From: Cloacimonetes bacterium SCGC AAA252-N17
GTDB taxonomy: Bacteria > Cloacimonadota > Cloacimonadia > JGIOTU-2
Length of the DNA stretch: 13,230 bases
Assembly (NCBI GenBank): GCA_000404785.1
Contig: ASNI01000042.1
Location: forward strand, 1 to 13,230
Direction: 5' to 3'
Shown: positions 7,309 through 13,230 of the stretch, one piece after another
How positions within the stretch are numbered: position 1 is the first letter of the stretch
How the letters are laid out: every line of letters begins with the position of its first letter
Position numbers and translations under genes: made by a program
The notes under the pieces: model-generated
Database searches by the model: none
Told to the model about the DNA's origin: nothing
Seen by the model: the letters and a program-made list of their open reading frames with translations, nothing else

Positions 7309-8609
7309 GCTTCTTTCCTTAATGCCGAAGTAAAGCTTCCATCCATGTTATGCTTGAAAGGATAAGTTTTTATATATTTGCCGGATACGAAAACTTTCTC
7401 AACAAATTGTTCAGGATTTTCGATGGAATAATTTGGATGATTTTTCAGAAATTTTTCTATCTGATATTCATTTTCATCCGGGTTGATCGTGCAGGTTGAA
7501 TACACCAAAATTCCATTTTTCTTAAGAAGAGAATCTGCTTTTTCTAACAGCTTTTGCTGCAACGGTATCAGACTTTTTAGACGATTTTCAGACTGCAAAC
7601 GTATGTCCGGTTTTCTTTGCATCACTCCCCATCCTGTGCAGGGAGCATCAATAATGATCTTATCGTATTTCTTTCTAGAATTGAAGTACAATACATCCTT
7701 CATCACAATATCAATTGATGGATGATCCATACGTTTTGCGTTTTCTTTGAATTGTTTGATACGTCCTGGATCATTATCAACTGCAGTTATTTCGGCGGTA
7801 TCTTTTGTCATAGAAGCAAAATAGAGTGATTTCCCACCGGGTGCTGCGCACATATCTAGTATTTTTTCACCTTTTGCAGGATGAAGAAGAAGTACTGGCA
7901 GCAGAGCACTCTCATTCTGGATATAAAAGTATCCTTTTTTGAAATACTCATCTTCAAGAAAATTGAAGGAAGATTCAATAACTACCATATTATCAAAATA
8001 TTTACTTCTGCTGAACTCAACATTCTTTTTGCTGAGATATTCACTGAATTTATCGTAAGAAATTTTATCAGTCTCGATACGAAGAGTAAGCTTTGGAGTA
8101 CTGTTAAAATACTTGCATAATGCAACAGTATCTTCTCTACCAAAAATCGCTACCCATTTCTCAATTAAATAAGCAGGAAAAGAATATTTTACAGATATCT
8201 CCTGCACCATATCTCTCGGAAATCGGATTGGCTTATCCTTTCTGATGTAAGAACGGAGCACTGCATTGATAAAACTGCTCACCCCTTTTTTGAATTCCTT
8301 GTTGCTGATCTTTATCGTTTCATTTACTGCAGCATAAACAGGTATAGAATCCAGAAAAGTTAATTGAAACAGCCCAAGCAAAAGAAGATTCAGCACTTTG
8401 GGGTCGGTCTTCTCAAAATCAATATAATTTTTCAGCAAAAATTCAAGATGGATTTTCTGCTTGATAGTGCCTTTTACAAGAGTATAATAGAGGTTGTGAT
8501 CCTGCTGTGATGCGATCTTTGCAGAAAAGCGAGCCAAGATTTTCTCGGAATTATTTCGTTCAAGAAGAATCTCATTTAAAGAATAAAAAGCTGCTAATCT
8601 CGGATTCAT
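7305..8609 (-). CDS. rsmB: 16S rRNA (cytosine-967-C5)-methyltransferase RsmB
   Basis: This SAM-dependent enzyme methylates C5 of cytosine 967 (E. coli numbering) in 16S rRNA. The 434-residue protein has the RsmB architecture. An N-terminal NusB-like helical domain (about 1-140) distinguishes it from RsmF and other NOL1/NOP2/Sun proteins. A Rossmann methyltransferase domain follows, with SAM motif I LDMCAAPGGKSLYF (251-264) and the acidic D278 in AVDND. The two cysteines of the family are C324 in DAPCTGWG and C373 in YSTCTINPDENE; the second is the nucleophile by family knowledge. The C-terminal end reads MDGSFTSALRK where DGFFIA.L.K is more usual. Its ATG overlaps the ruvA stop (ATGA, 8606-8609), and its own stop overlaps the PASTA start in the same way, so translation is coupled on both sides. 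Confidence 0.95.
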   Translation of the reverse strand: MNPRLAAFYSLNEILLERNNSEKILARFSAKIASQQDHNLYYTLVKGTIKQKIHLEFLLKNYIDFEKTDPKVLNLLLLGLFQLTFLDSIPVYAAVNETIKISNKEFKKGVSSFINAVLRSYIRKDKPIRFPRDMVQEISVKYSFPAYLIEKWVAIFGREDTVALCKYFNSTPKLTLRIETDKISYDKFSEYLSKKNVEFSRSKYFDNMVVIESSFNFLEDEYFKKGYFYIQNESALLPVLLLHPAKGEKILDMCAAPGGKSLYFASMTKDTAEITAVDNDPGRIKQFKENAKRMDHPSIDIVMKDVLYFNSRKKYDKIIIDAPCTGWGVMQRKPDIRLQSENRLKSLIPLQQKLLEKADSLLKKNGILVYSTCTINPDENEYQIEKFLKNHPNYSIENPEQFVEKVFVSGKYIKTYPFKHNMDGSFTSALRKEA

Positions 8610-9211
8610 TTTTTGGAATAAAAATTTTTTATTACTGCTTTTACAATTTCTTCCGCAGAGGAAGGGGTATTTTCAGACATAAATTTCTGTATTTTTTTTA
8701 AGATAGATGATTTTGAGTATCCAAGAGATATCAATGCGTCTTCTGCGTCATTCACGAAATTCTGTTCTTCCTGTGTCGCAGTATATTCAATGAACTTGCC
8801 GGGAAGAAGGTCATCAAATTTGTCTTTTAGTTCTATAATAATGCGCTCAGAACTCTTTTTTCCTATGCCAGGTACAGTAGAGAGAAGCTTCACATCCTGG
8901 CGTGCAATAACATCAAATAGATCCTTAATAGTGATGCCGGATAATATTGAAATGGCAATTTTGGGACCAATTCCTGCAACTTTCAAAAGAGAATCAAACA
9001 CGATCCTCTCTTCTTTTGAAGCAAAACCGAAAAGCCGCTGTTCATTTTCACGAACATGAAAGCGAATATACAGTTTACCAACTGAACCAACCTCACCAAG
9101 TTTGTCATAAGTACTGATTGGAATGGTGATATAGTAGCCGATTCCATTTGCGTCTACAACAGTGTACGTTGTTTTTTTCTCGACAATTTTTCCACTAATA
9201 TATTCAAACAT
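8606..9211 (-). CDS. ruvA: Holliday junction branch migration protein RuvA
   Basis: RuvA binds four-way junctions as a tetramer and loads the RuvB motor. I choose the ATG at 9211 (201 residues), because MFEYISGKIVEKK aligns with the usual RuvA N-terminus. The in-frame starts further upstream only add residues lying within the ruvC overlap. The OB-fold domain is residues 1-63, with the acidic-pin region RENEQ (54-58), where E. coli has RED and position 56 is Asn. Two helix-hairpin-helix motifs follow, VAGIGPKIA (78-86) and VPGIGKKSS (113-121). The C-terminal RuvB-binding domain (about 154-200) contains DAEDALISLGYS. The gene overlaps ruvC by 8 bases and rsmB by 4. There is no clear Shine-Dalgarno, so coupling to ruvC is likely. 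ruvB is not adjacent. Confidence 0.94.
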   Translation of the reverse strand: MFEYISGKIVEKKTTYTVVDANGIGYYITIPISTYDKLGEVGSVGKLYIRFHVRENEQRLFGFASKEERIVFDSLLKVAGIGPKIAISILSGITIKDLFDVIARQDVKLLSTVPGIGKKSSERIIIELKDKFDDLLPGKFIEYTATQEEQNFVNDAEDALISLGYSKSSILKKIQKFMSENTPSSAEEIVKAVIKNFYSKK

Positions 9212-9692
9212 ATTGCAATTTATTAACATGACAAAGAGCGATTGCAATTGCATCTGTGATATCGAATTGCAGCTCCTCGTCCTTGATCTTTATTATCTTT
9301 TTAACCATGTATTGAACCTGTTGTTTTGATGCATTGCCGTTTCCTACAACTGCTTTTTTCACTTCTCTGACAGAATATTCATAAATGGGTATCTGTGCCT
9401 GTTCCAAAGCAAGGAGCAATACGCCACGCGCTTCTCCAAGTGAAACAAGAGATCGAACATTTTTTGCATAGAATATTTTCTCAATACTCGCAATTGTTGG
9501 CTGGAATTCTGAGATCAATTTATTCAGCTCTTGATAGAGCAAAGTAATTCTCTTTGCGAGTGTCATTCTTGGATTATTTTTAATAACTCCATATGCCAGC
9601 GGTTTTACCTTTTTATGTTCCACAGAGAGAAATGCATATCCTGTTACTTTCGAGCCAGGATCGATACCTACTATTATTTCTTGTTTATTCAC
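9204..9692 (-). CDS. ruvC: Crossover junction endodeoxyribonuclease RuvC
   Basis: This dimeric resolvase nicks Holliday junctions symmetrically. The reading frame begins with TTG at 9698, followed two codons later by GTG at 9692. I prefer the GTG (162 residues) because GTG is the commoner alternative start and it leaves a normal N-terminus ahead of the first catalytic strand; the TTG cannot be excluded. Numbered from the GTG, the four acidic residues are D11 in VGIDPGSKVTGY, E71 in IASIEKIFYAKN, and D144 and D147 in FDITDAIAIALCH. These correspond to E. coli D7, E66, D138 and D141. With the GTG start it overlaps the yebC stop by 8 bases. It also overlaps ruvA by 8 bases. The yebC-ruvC-ruvA order is the classical one. 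Confidence 0.95.
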   Translation of the reverse strand: MNKQEIIVGIDPGSKVTGYAFLSVEHKKVKPLAYGVIKNNPRMTLAKRITLLYQELNKLISEFQPTIASIEKIFYAKNVRSLVSLGEARGVLLLALEQAQIPIYEYSVREVKKAVVGNGNASKQQVQYMVKKIIKIKDEELQFDITDAIAIALCHVNKLQYV

Positions 9693-10434
9693 CTGCAACT
9701 TGCTCTAATATTTCATCATCGATCTGGAAATTCGCATAGACATTCTGCACATCTTCGAGTTCTTCGAGGGCTTCAATGATCTTAATGACCTGAGCTGCAT
9801 TATCATTTGCAGGAACAGTGTTTTGAGGAACATATTCGAGATCAGCTTTGTCTATCTTTATATCTTGTTCTTCCAGACCGCGTACAATGTTATATAATTC
9901 TTTTGCATTTGTAGTTATGATGAAAAAATCATCCTCTTCGGAGAAATCATCAGCGCCAAGATCGAGAGCTATCATCATGAGTTCGTCTTCATCGTGTCCT
10001 TCTTTTTCTATGAGAATAGTTCCGGCTTGAGTGAAATTCCACGAAACCGAGCCCTTTTCAGCGAGACTACCATTATGCCTGGTGAGTACGTGACGGATTT
10101 CAGCTACGGTTCGCTGTTTGTTATCTGTAAGGGCTTCAATGAGCATTGCGACACCGCCGGGAGCATATCCTTCATAAATGATATGTTCATAGTTGACCCC
10201 TTCAAGCTCACCGGTTCCCTTTTTTATAGCCCTTTCAATATTATCTTTAGGCATATTTTCGGAAGTTGCCTTATTGATTGAATTTCGAAGTGCGGGATTC
10301 ATCTCGGGATCTCCCCCGCCGTCTCGTGCTGCAACAATGATCTCACGGATGATCTTCGTGAAGACTTTTCCGCGCTTTGCATCTTCCTTTGCCTTTTTGT
10401 GCTTTATTGAACTCCATTTATTATGTCCGGACAT
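9685..10434 (-). CDS. yebC: YebC/PmpR/TACO1-family protein
   Basis: This 249-residue protein begins MSGHNKWSSIKHKKAKEDAK, the hallmark N-terminus of the YebC family. It also has GGGDPEMNPALR, MPKDNIERAIKKGTG (about 61-75), YEGYAPGGVA and RHNGSLAEKGSVSWNF, which mark the three-domain fold. The family was long annotated as transcriptional regulators (PmpR). Work on mitochondrial TACO1 and, more recently, on bacterial YebC points to a ribosome-associated translation factor helping at proline-rich stall sequences. GGAGG at 10439-10443 with a 4-base spacer sets the ATG. It follows the EF-G-like gene by 27 bases and runs into ruvC. Placement between a translational GTPase and ruvCA fits both its translation role and its classical ruv linkage. 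Confidence 0.95.
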   Translation of the reverse strand: MSGHNKWSSIKHKKAKEDAKRGKVFTKIIREIIVAARDGGGDPEMNPALRNSINKATSENMPKDNIERAIKKGTGELEGVNYEHIIYEGYAPGGVAMLIEALTDNKQRTVAEIRHVLTRHNGSLAEKGSVSWNFTQAGTILIEKEGHDEDELMMIALDLGADDFSEEDDFFIITTNAKELYNIVRGLEEQDIKIDKADLEYVPQNTVPANDNAAQVIKIIEALEELEDVQNVYANFQIDDEILEQVAGE

Positions 10435-10461
10435 TATACCTCCATCAAATGATTGATATTT

Positions 10462-12516
10462 CTATTCATCTTCCTTTTTGCTCTGTTCAATGACTTTTTG
10501 AGCAAGCTCATTTGGAAGCTTTTGATAATAGGCAAATTGTTGTGTGAAATATCCACGCCCCTGAGTAATTGATTTCAATGAAGTATAATAGGAGTACAAT
10601 TCCGAAAGAGGAATCTCTGCATTAAGTATCTGCTTGTTATCTTCCTGTGACATACCGAGAATTTTTCCTCTTCTGCTGCTGATATCGCCCATGACATCAC
10701 CCATATATTCTGTAGGAACGACTATCTGCACTTTGTGAATGGGCTCGAGCAGGATCGGATTTGCTTGTGCAAAACCATCTTTTAACGCATGGGAAGCAGC
10801 GATCTTGAATGCCATTTCTGAGGAATCTACATCATGGTAAGAACCATAATAAAGTTCAACTTGAATATCAACTACCGGATAATCAGCAAGAATACCATCT
10901 TTCATGGTTTCCACAAGACCTTTTTCAACTGCCGGGATATATTTGCTGGGGATCACGCCGCCAACGATTGAATTCACAAATTCAAATCCGGCTCCAAGTT
11001 CTGTCGGTGAGATTCTTACAAACACTTCACCATACTGTCCATGTCCGCCGCTCTGTTTTTTATGTTTGTATTTCACATCCGATTTGCCTGTTACAGTTTC
11101 TTTATAAGGTATTTTCGGATCAGTAAGATTTGCTTCAACATTGTACTTATCATGCAGACGTCTCTGCACAAGATTGATCTGGATCTCTCCCTGTCCGGAA
11201 AGAATATTCTGATTAGTTTCAATATTCATTTCTGTTCTTATGGTAGGATCTTCGTCAGTGATCTTTGTGAGTGCGGGACCGATCCTGTCTTCATCGGATT
11301 GGCTGACTGCTCGGATAGCTTTCCAATATACCGGCTCAGGATAACCCAGGGGCTTAACTACGAGATTTTGTCCTTTTTCCGTAATAGTATATGATGTTTT
11401 AGTATTTTTCAGTTTAACCAAACCGCCTATATCACCTGCTGAAATCTCATCGACTTCTTCGCGTTTTTTGCCGCAAACTGAATACATCTGACCTATCTTG
11501 TCTTTTGCAGCTTTTTCAGGAAGTTCAACCTCCACACCGGTTTTTAAAATGCCTGAATACATTCTTACCAATGCGATTTCACCAAGATTAAGTTCAGTTA
11601 CAGATTTTATCACATATCCGAGTTTCTTATTGTATTTTGTGAGATCGAGCATCTCTTTTTCACCATTTTTCTGCACAGGAATCTCTGTAATATCTTTTGG
11701 TGATGGGAAGAACATATTTATAAGATTAAGAATTTCTTGTATGCCGATATTTTCGGAAGCAGAGCAACTGAAAACAGGAATAGCTGTACCTTGTATGATA
11801 GAATTTTTCAGCCCATTACTGATCTCTTCTGCAGAAAGTGCACCTTCCTCAAAAAACTTCTCCATGAGTTTATCATCGGATTCTGCAGCAGCTTCAATAA
11901 CTTTTTCATGCCATTCCTCGACTTCATCAGCAAGATCAGCAGGAATTTCGATTTCTTTGCCCTGGCTGTATGCCTTCTTGTTGATCGTGTTCACAACACC
12001 TTTGAAGTGTTCGGCAGTTCCGAGGGGAATGAGAACAGGTACAATGATCTGGTCGGAATAGTTGCTGAGATCATCGATTATTTCTGTAAACTTTGCGTGT
12101 TCTCTATCGAGTTTATTGATAATAATTGCTTTGCTGTTGCTTACTTCATCAGCATATTTCATTGCATGGTCGGTCATCACTTCAATGCCGGTTACTGCGC
12201 TGATAGTTATAAGAGCAGTATCAACAGCACGAAAAGCAGTGATCATATCACCTTTAAAGTCAATATATCCCGGTGTATCAATTATATTATGCTTGATTTT
12301 TTTCCACTCTAAGTTACCTAATGAAAGGTTGATAGACATTTTTTTGGAAACTTCTTCAGGATCGTAATCCATAAGTGTATTACCATCATCAACACGTCCA
12401 AGCCGATTGACTACTCCAGCGTTGAAAAACATAGCTTCAGCAATGGAAGTTTTACCTGATCCATTGGCGCCGACAAGAGCATAATTTCGAATACTATCCA
12501 TTGAGTATTTCTTCAT
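10462..12516 (-). CDS. EF-G2-type (FusA2-like) translational GTPase
   Basis: This 684-residue protein has the full EF-G layout: G domain about 1-265, domains II and III to about 450, domain IV containing GGHGQYGEVFV and GSYHDVDSSEMAF, and domain V with MGDVMGDISSRRGKILGM. The GTPase motifs depart from canonical EF-G. The P-loop is GANGSGKTS (16-24) instead of the HIDAGKTT type. Switch I contains DYDPEEVSKKMSI (50-62). G3 is DTPGYIDF (80-87), so the catalytic His of DTPGH is Tyr84. G4 is NKLD (134-137). Tyr in G3 and a non-HxDAGK P-loop are what I remember of the EF-G2/FusA2-like family, for example in mycobacteria, where ribosome-stimulated GTPase activity was reported absent. It is therefore probably not the main elongation factor. 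It is the first gene of the array, with AGGAGG at 12523-12528 and a promoter upstream. Confidence 0.9.
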   Translation of the reverse strand: MKKYSMDSIRNYALVGANGSGKTSIAEAMFFNAGVVNRLGRVDDGNTLMDYDPEEVSKKMSINLSLGNLEWKKIKHNIIDTPGYIDFKGDMITAFRAVDTALITISAVTGIEVMTDHAMKYADEVSNSKAIIINKLDREHAKFTEIIDDLSNYSDQIIVPVLIPLGTAEHFKGVVNTINKKAYSQGKEIEIPADLADEVEEWHEKVIEAAAESDDKLMEKFFEEGALSAEEISNGLKNSIIQGTAIPVFSCSASENIGIQEILNLINMFFPSPKDITEIPVQKNGEKEMLDLTKYNKKLGYVIKSVTELNLGEIALVRMYSGILKTGVEVELPEKAAKDKIGQMYSVCGKKREEVDEISAGDIGGLVKLKNTKTSYTITEKGQNLVVKPLGYPEPVYWKAIRAVSQSDEDRIGPALTKITDEDPTIRTEMNIETNQNILSGQGEIQINLVQRRLHDKYNVEANLTDPKIPYKETVTGKSDVKYKHKKQSGGHGQYGEVFVRISPTELGAGFEFVNSIVGGVIPSKYIPAVEKGLVETMKDGILADYPVVDIQVELYYGSYHDVDSSEMAFKIAASHALKDGFAQANPILLEPIHKVQIVVPTEYMGDVMGDISSRRGKILGMSQEDNKQILNAEIPLSELYSYYTSLKSITQGRGYFTQQFAYYQKLPNELAQKVIEQSKKEDE

Positions 12517-12543
12517 TCAGATCCTCCTGAAATACATATTATT

Positions 12544-12580
12544 TATAGCTAAAATATCGGGTTGCGGGAAATGGTGTCAA
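12544..12580 (-). promoter_or_regulatory. Sigma-70-type promoter for the ten-gene array
   Basis: On the minus strand a perfect TTGACA (12575-12580) is followed after 18 bases by TATTTT (12551-12556), which matches TATAAT at four positions. An A/T-rich run lies just upstream of the -35 box and could act as an UP element. Transcription would start near 12544 and give a leader of about 28 bases containing AGGAGG (12523-12528) six bases before the ATG. No other comparably good promoter is visible ahead of this operon. Confidence 0.6.
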
Positions 12581-12762
12581 ACTTTTTTATAGTATATTTA
12601 ACTATTAATTTTAAAGGGAGTTATGATTTTTTTGAAAGTAAAAAAATGTGAGTTTTTAGTGGTTGGGAGAGTGTAATTTTTGTGGAATTTGCTTTCTGAA
12701 AAACTGGCTCTTTAAGATAAAGATTATACAAAAATTCAAAGATATTTCAAAATTACTCGTTT
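12581..12762. other. AT-rich intergenic spacer
   Basis: Between the promoter and the methyltransferase scrap I find no credible gene, tRNA, clear hairpin terminator or repeat. A plus-strand frame starting with TTG at 12663 runs through here, but its start is weak and half of it is antisense to the scrap. The absence of a clear terminator leaves it open whether transcripts from the right end run on into the operon. Confidence 0.5.
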
Positions 12763-12870
12763 TTAATATTTTTCATACACTTCTTTTGATAAAGCAAAGA
12801 AGGAATCAACCATCTTCACTTCCTCATAAGTTAGCTCGTATAATTTATAAACCATCAGATCAATACAATG
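12763..12870 (-). pseudogene. Possible C-terminal remnant of an N6-adenine DNA methyltransferase / type IIG restriction enzyme
   Basis: Read on the minus strand, the frame after a TAA at 12871-12873 gives a 35-codon tail ending in TAA at 12763-12765. It contains MVYKLYELTYEEVKMVD followed by SFFALSKEVYEKY. This resembles the C-terminal end of Eco57I/TaqI-like methyltransferases and type IIG restriction enzymes, which often finish with a (L/M)VY.LY.LT.EE(I/V)K.(V/I) segment after the target-recognition domain. Nothing upstream in this frame belongs to such an enzyme; the frame is closed, and the DUF2971-like gene stops two bases before it. The simplest reading is a deletion that left only the last codons. 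The match is from memory and short. Chance similarity or a tiny real ORF (ATG at 12855) is possible. Confidence 0.45.
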
Positions 12871-12874
12871 TTAC

Positions 12875-13230
12875 CTAATACGGATTCTTTGATAATGACG
12901 AAATAATTACTTTTGGTAATGAAAGAGGAAACTTAAATTCTATATCAACTTTCATTCGTTTTATTAATAATTTGATATTATTTAATTTCCACATCTCAAT
13001 GAAAGGAGAAGCTACAATAAACGATTTTGATAAAATATCAGGCGATAACACGATTTTGTAAATTTTTGGATTTGACATATATTCAATATTTTTGTAACTA
13101 TTTTGATCTGTTCCTAAATCTTCTTTAGTTTTTTCTTCTTGCTCTTTAATTTCTTTTTCATCGTTTATCATTAAAAGACGATATTCATTTTCGTATGAAT
13201 AATCTGAATGCTTAATAAAACCTTGAGGTA
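12875..13230 (-). CDS. DUF2971-like protein, C-terminal part only (runs off the window)
   Basis: An ATG at 13171 would give 98 residues, but the frame stays open upstream to the window edge, giving at least 117 codons. The added residues read GFIKHSDYSYENEYRLL. The K.....Y.YE.EYR pattern is the typical core signature of DUF2971 proteins, so I treat this as the last third or so of a larger gene whose start lies beyond 13230. After it come a lysine/glutamate-rich segment (EKEIKEQEEKTKED) and a final region of alternating hydrophobic residues. DUF2971 has no established activity; members often turn up in variable and defence-rich loci. G+C is about 24% (71 of 300 bases at 12901-13200), well below the operon. 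The gene ends beside the methyltransferase scrap. Existence of the ORF is fairly sure; the family call is moderate. Confidence 0.55.
   Translation of the reverse strand, partial: PQGFIKHSDYSYENEYRLLMINDEKEIKEQEEKTKEDLGTDQNSYKNIEYMSNPKIYKIVLSPDILSKSFIVASPFIEMWKLNNIKLLIKRMKVDIEFKFPLSLPKVIISSLSKNPY

Noticed and set aside
9693..9698. TTG start for ruvC two codons upstream of the chosen GTG
   Set aside because: Not excluded, but GTG is the commoner alternative start and gives a normal N-terminal length before D11.
11498..12312. Two long plus-strand frames (187 and 191 codons) opposite the EF-G-like gene
   Set aside because: They are antisense to a well-conserved GTPase gene and show no family motifs, so they are by-products of its codon use.
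10462..12516. Ribosomal-protection tetracycline resistance protein (TetM-like) instead of EF-G2
   Set aside because: TetM-type proteins keep HVDAGKTT and DTPGH. This protein has GANGSGKTS and DTPGY with DYDPEE in switch I, which is the EF-G2-like pattern.
12663..12878. Plus-strand frame of 71 codons in the spacer
   Set aside because: It starts with TTG without a ribosome-binding site. Its second half is antisense to the methyltransferase-like scrap, whose amino-acid pattern is more convincing.

Overview
The window holds a compact run of ten housekeeping genes on the minus strand, from about 12516 down to 372, with an AT-rich non-coding or accessory segment at each end. The proteins are typical of an uncultured Gram-negative-type bacterium: a lipobox lipoprotein, a short GyrB without the proteobacterial insert, and a GyrA with a Q83/P87 quinolone pocket. 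The gene mix would fit the Fibrobacterota-Chlorobi-Bacteroidota side of the tree, possibly Cloacimonadota, but this is inference only. The array looks roughly 40-50% G+C in sampled lines. I counted 71 G+C in 300 bases (24%) for 12901-13200, so the right end is compositionally foreign to it.

In transcription order (right to left) the genes are: an EF-G2-type translational GTPase, behind a good promoter and an AGGAGG ribosome-binding site; YebC; RuvC; RuvA; RsmB (16S rRNA m5C methyltransferase); a membrane-anchored protein with two PASTA domains; GyrB; GyrA; a small lipoprotein of unknown function; and a pyrimidine-nucleoside phosphorylase. All gaps are 27 bases or less, and four junctions overlap (two of them ATGA). 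This suggests one long transcription unit with translational coupling. It joins translation and rRNA modification (EF-G2-like, YebC, RsmB) with DNA topology and repair (RuvCA, GyrBA) and nucleoside salvage.

Downstream of the array (1-371) I see no gene. There are three consecutive near-perfect palindromes, each of two 8-9 base arms around a 2-base centre and each containing AACC/GGTT or CCC/GGG. They look like a cluster of REP-like hairpins, and the one nearest the phosphorylase stop could also act as a weak terminator.

Upstream of the array (12517-13230) is an accessory edge. A reading frame open to the window end carries a DUF2971-like signature and ends at 12875. Directly after it lies a 35-codon scrap whose sequence matches my memory of the C-terminal tail of N6-adenine DNA methyltransferase / type IIG restriction enzymes. 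Together with the low G+C this suggests the eroded border of a transferred, possibly defence-related, block. It is the best candidate here for something new, but most of it lies outside the window. I do not see a complete undescribed system inside these 13.2 kb.
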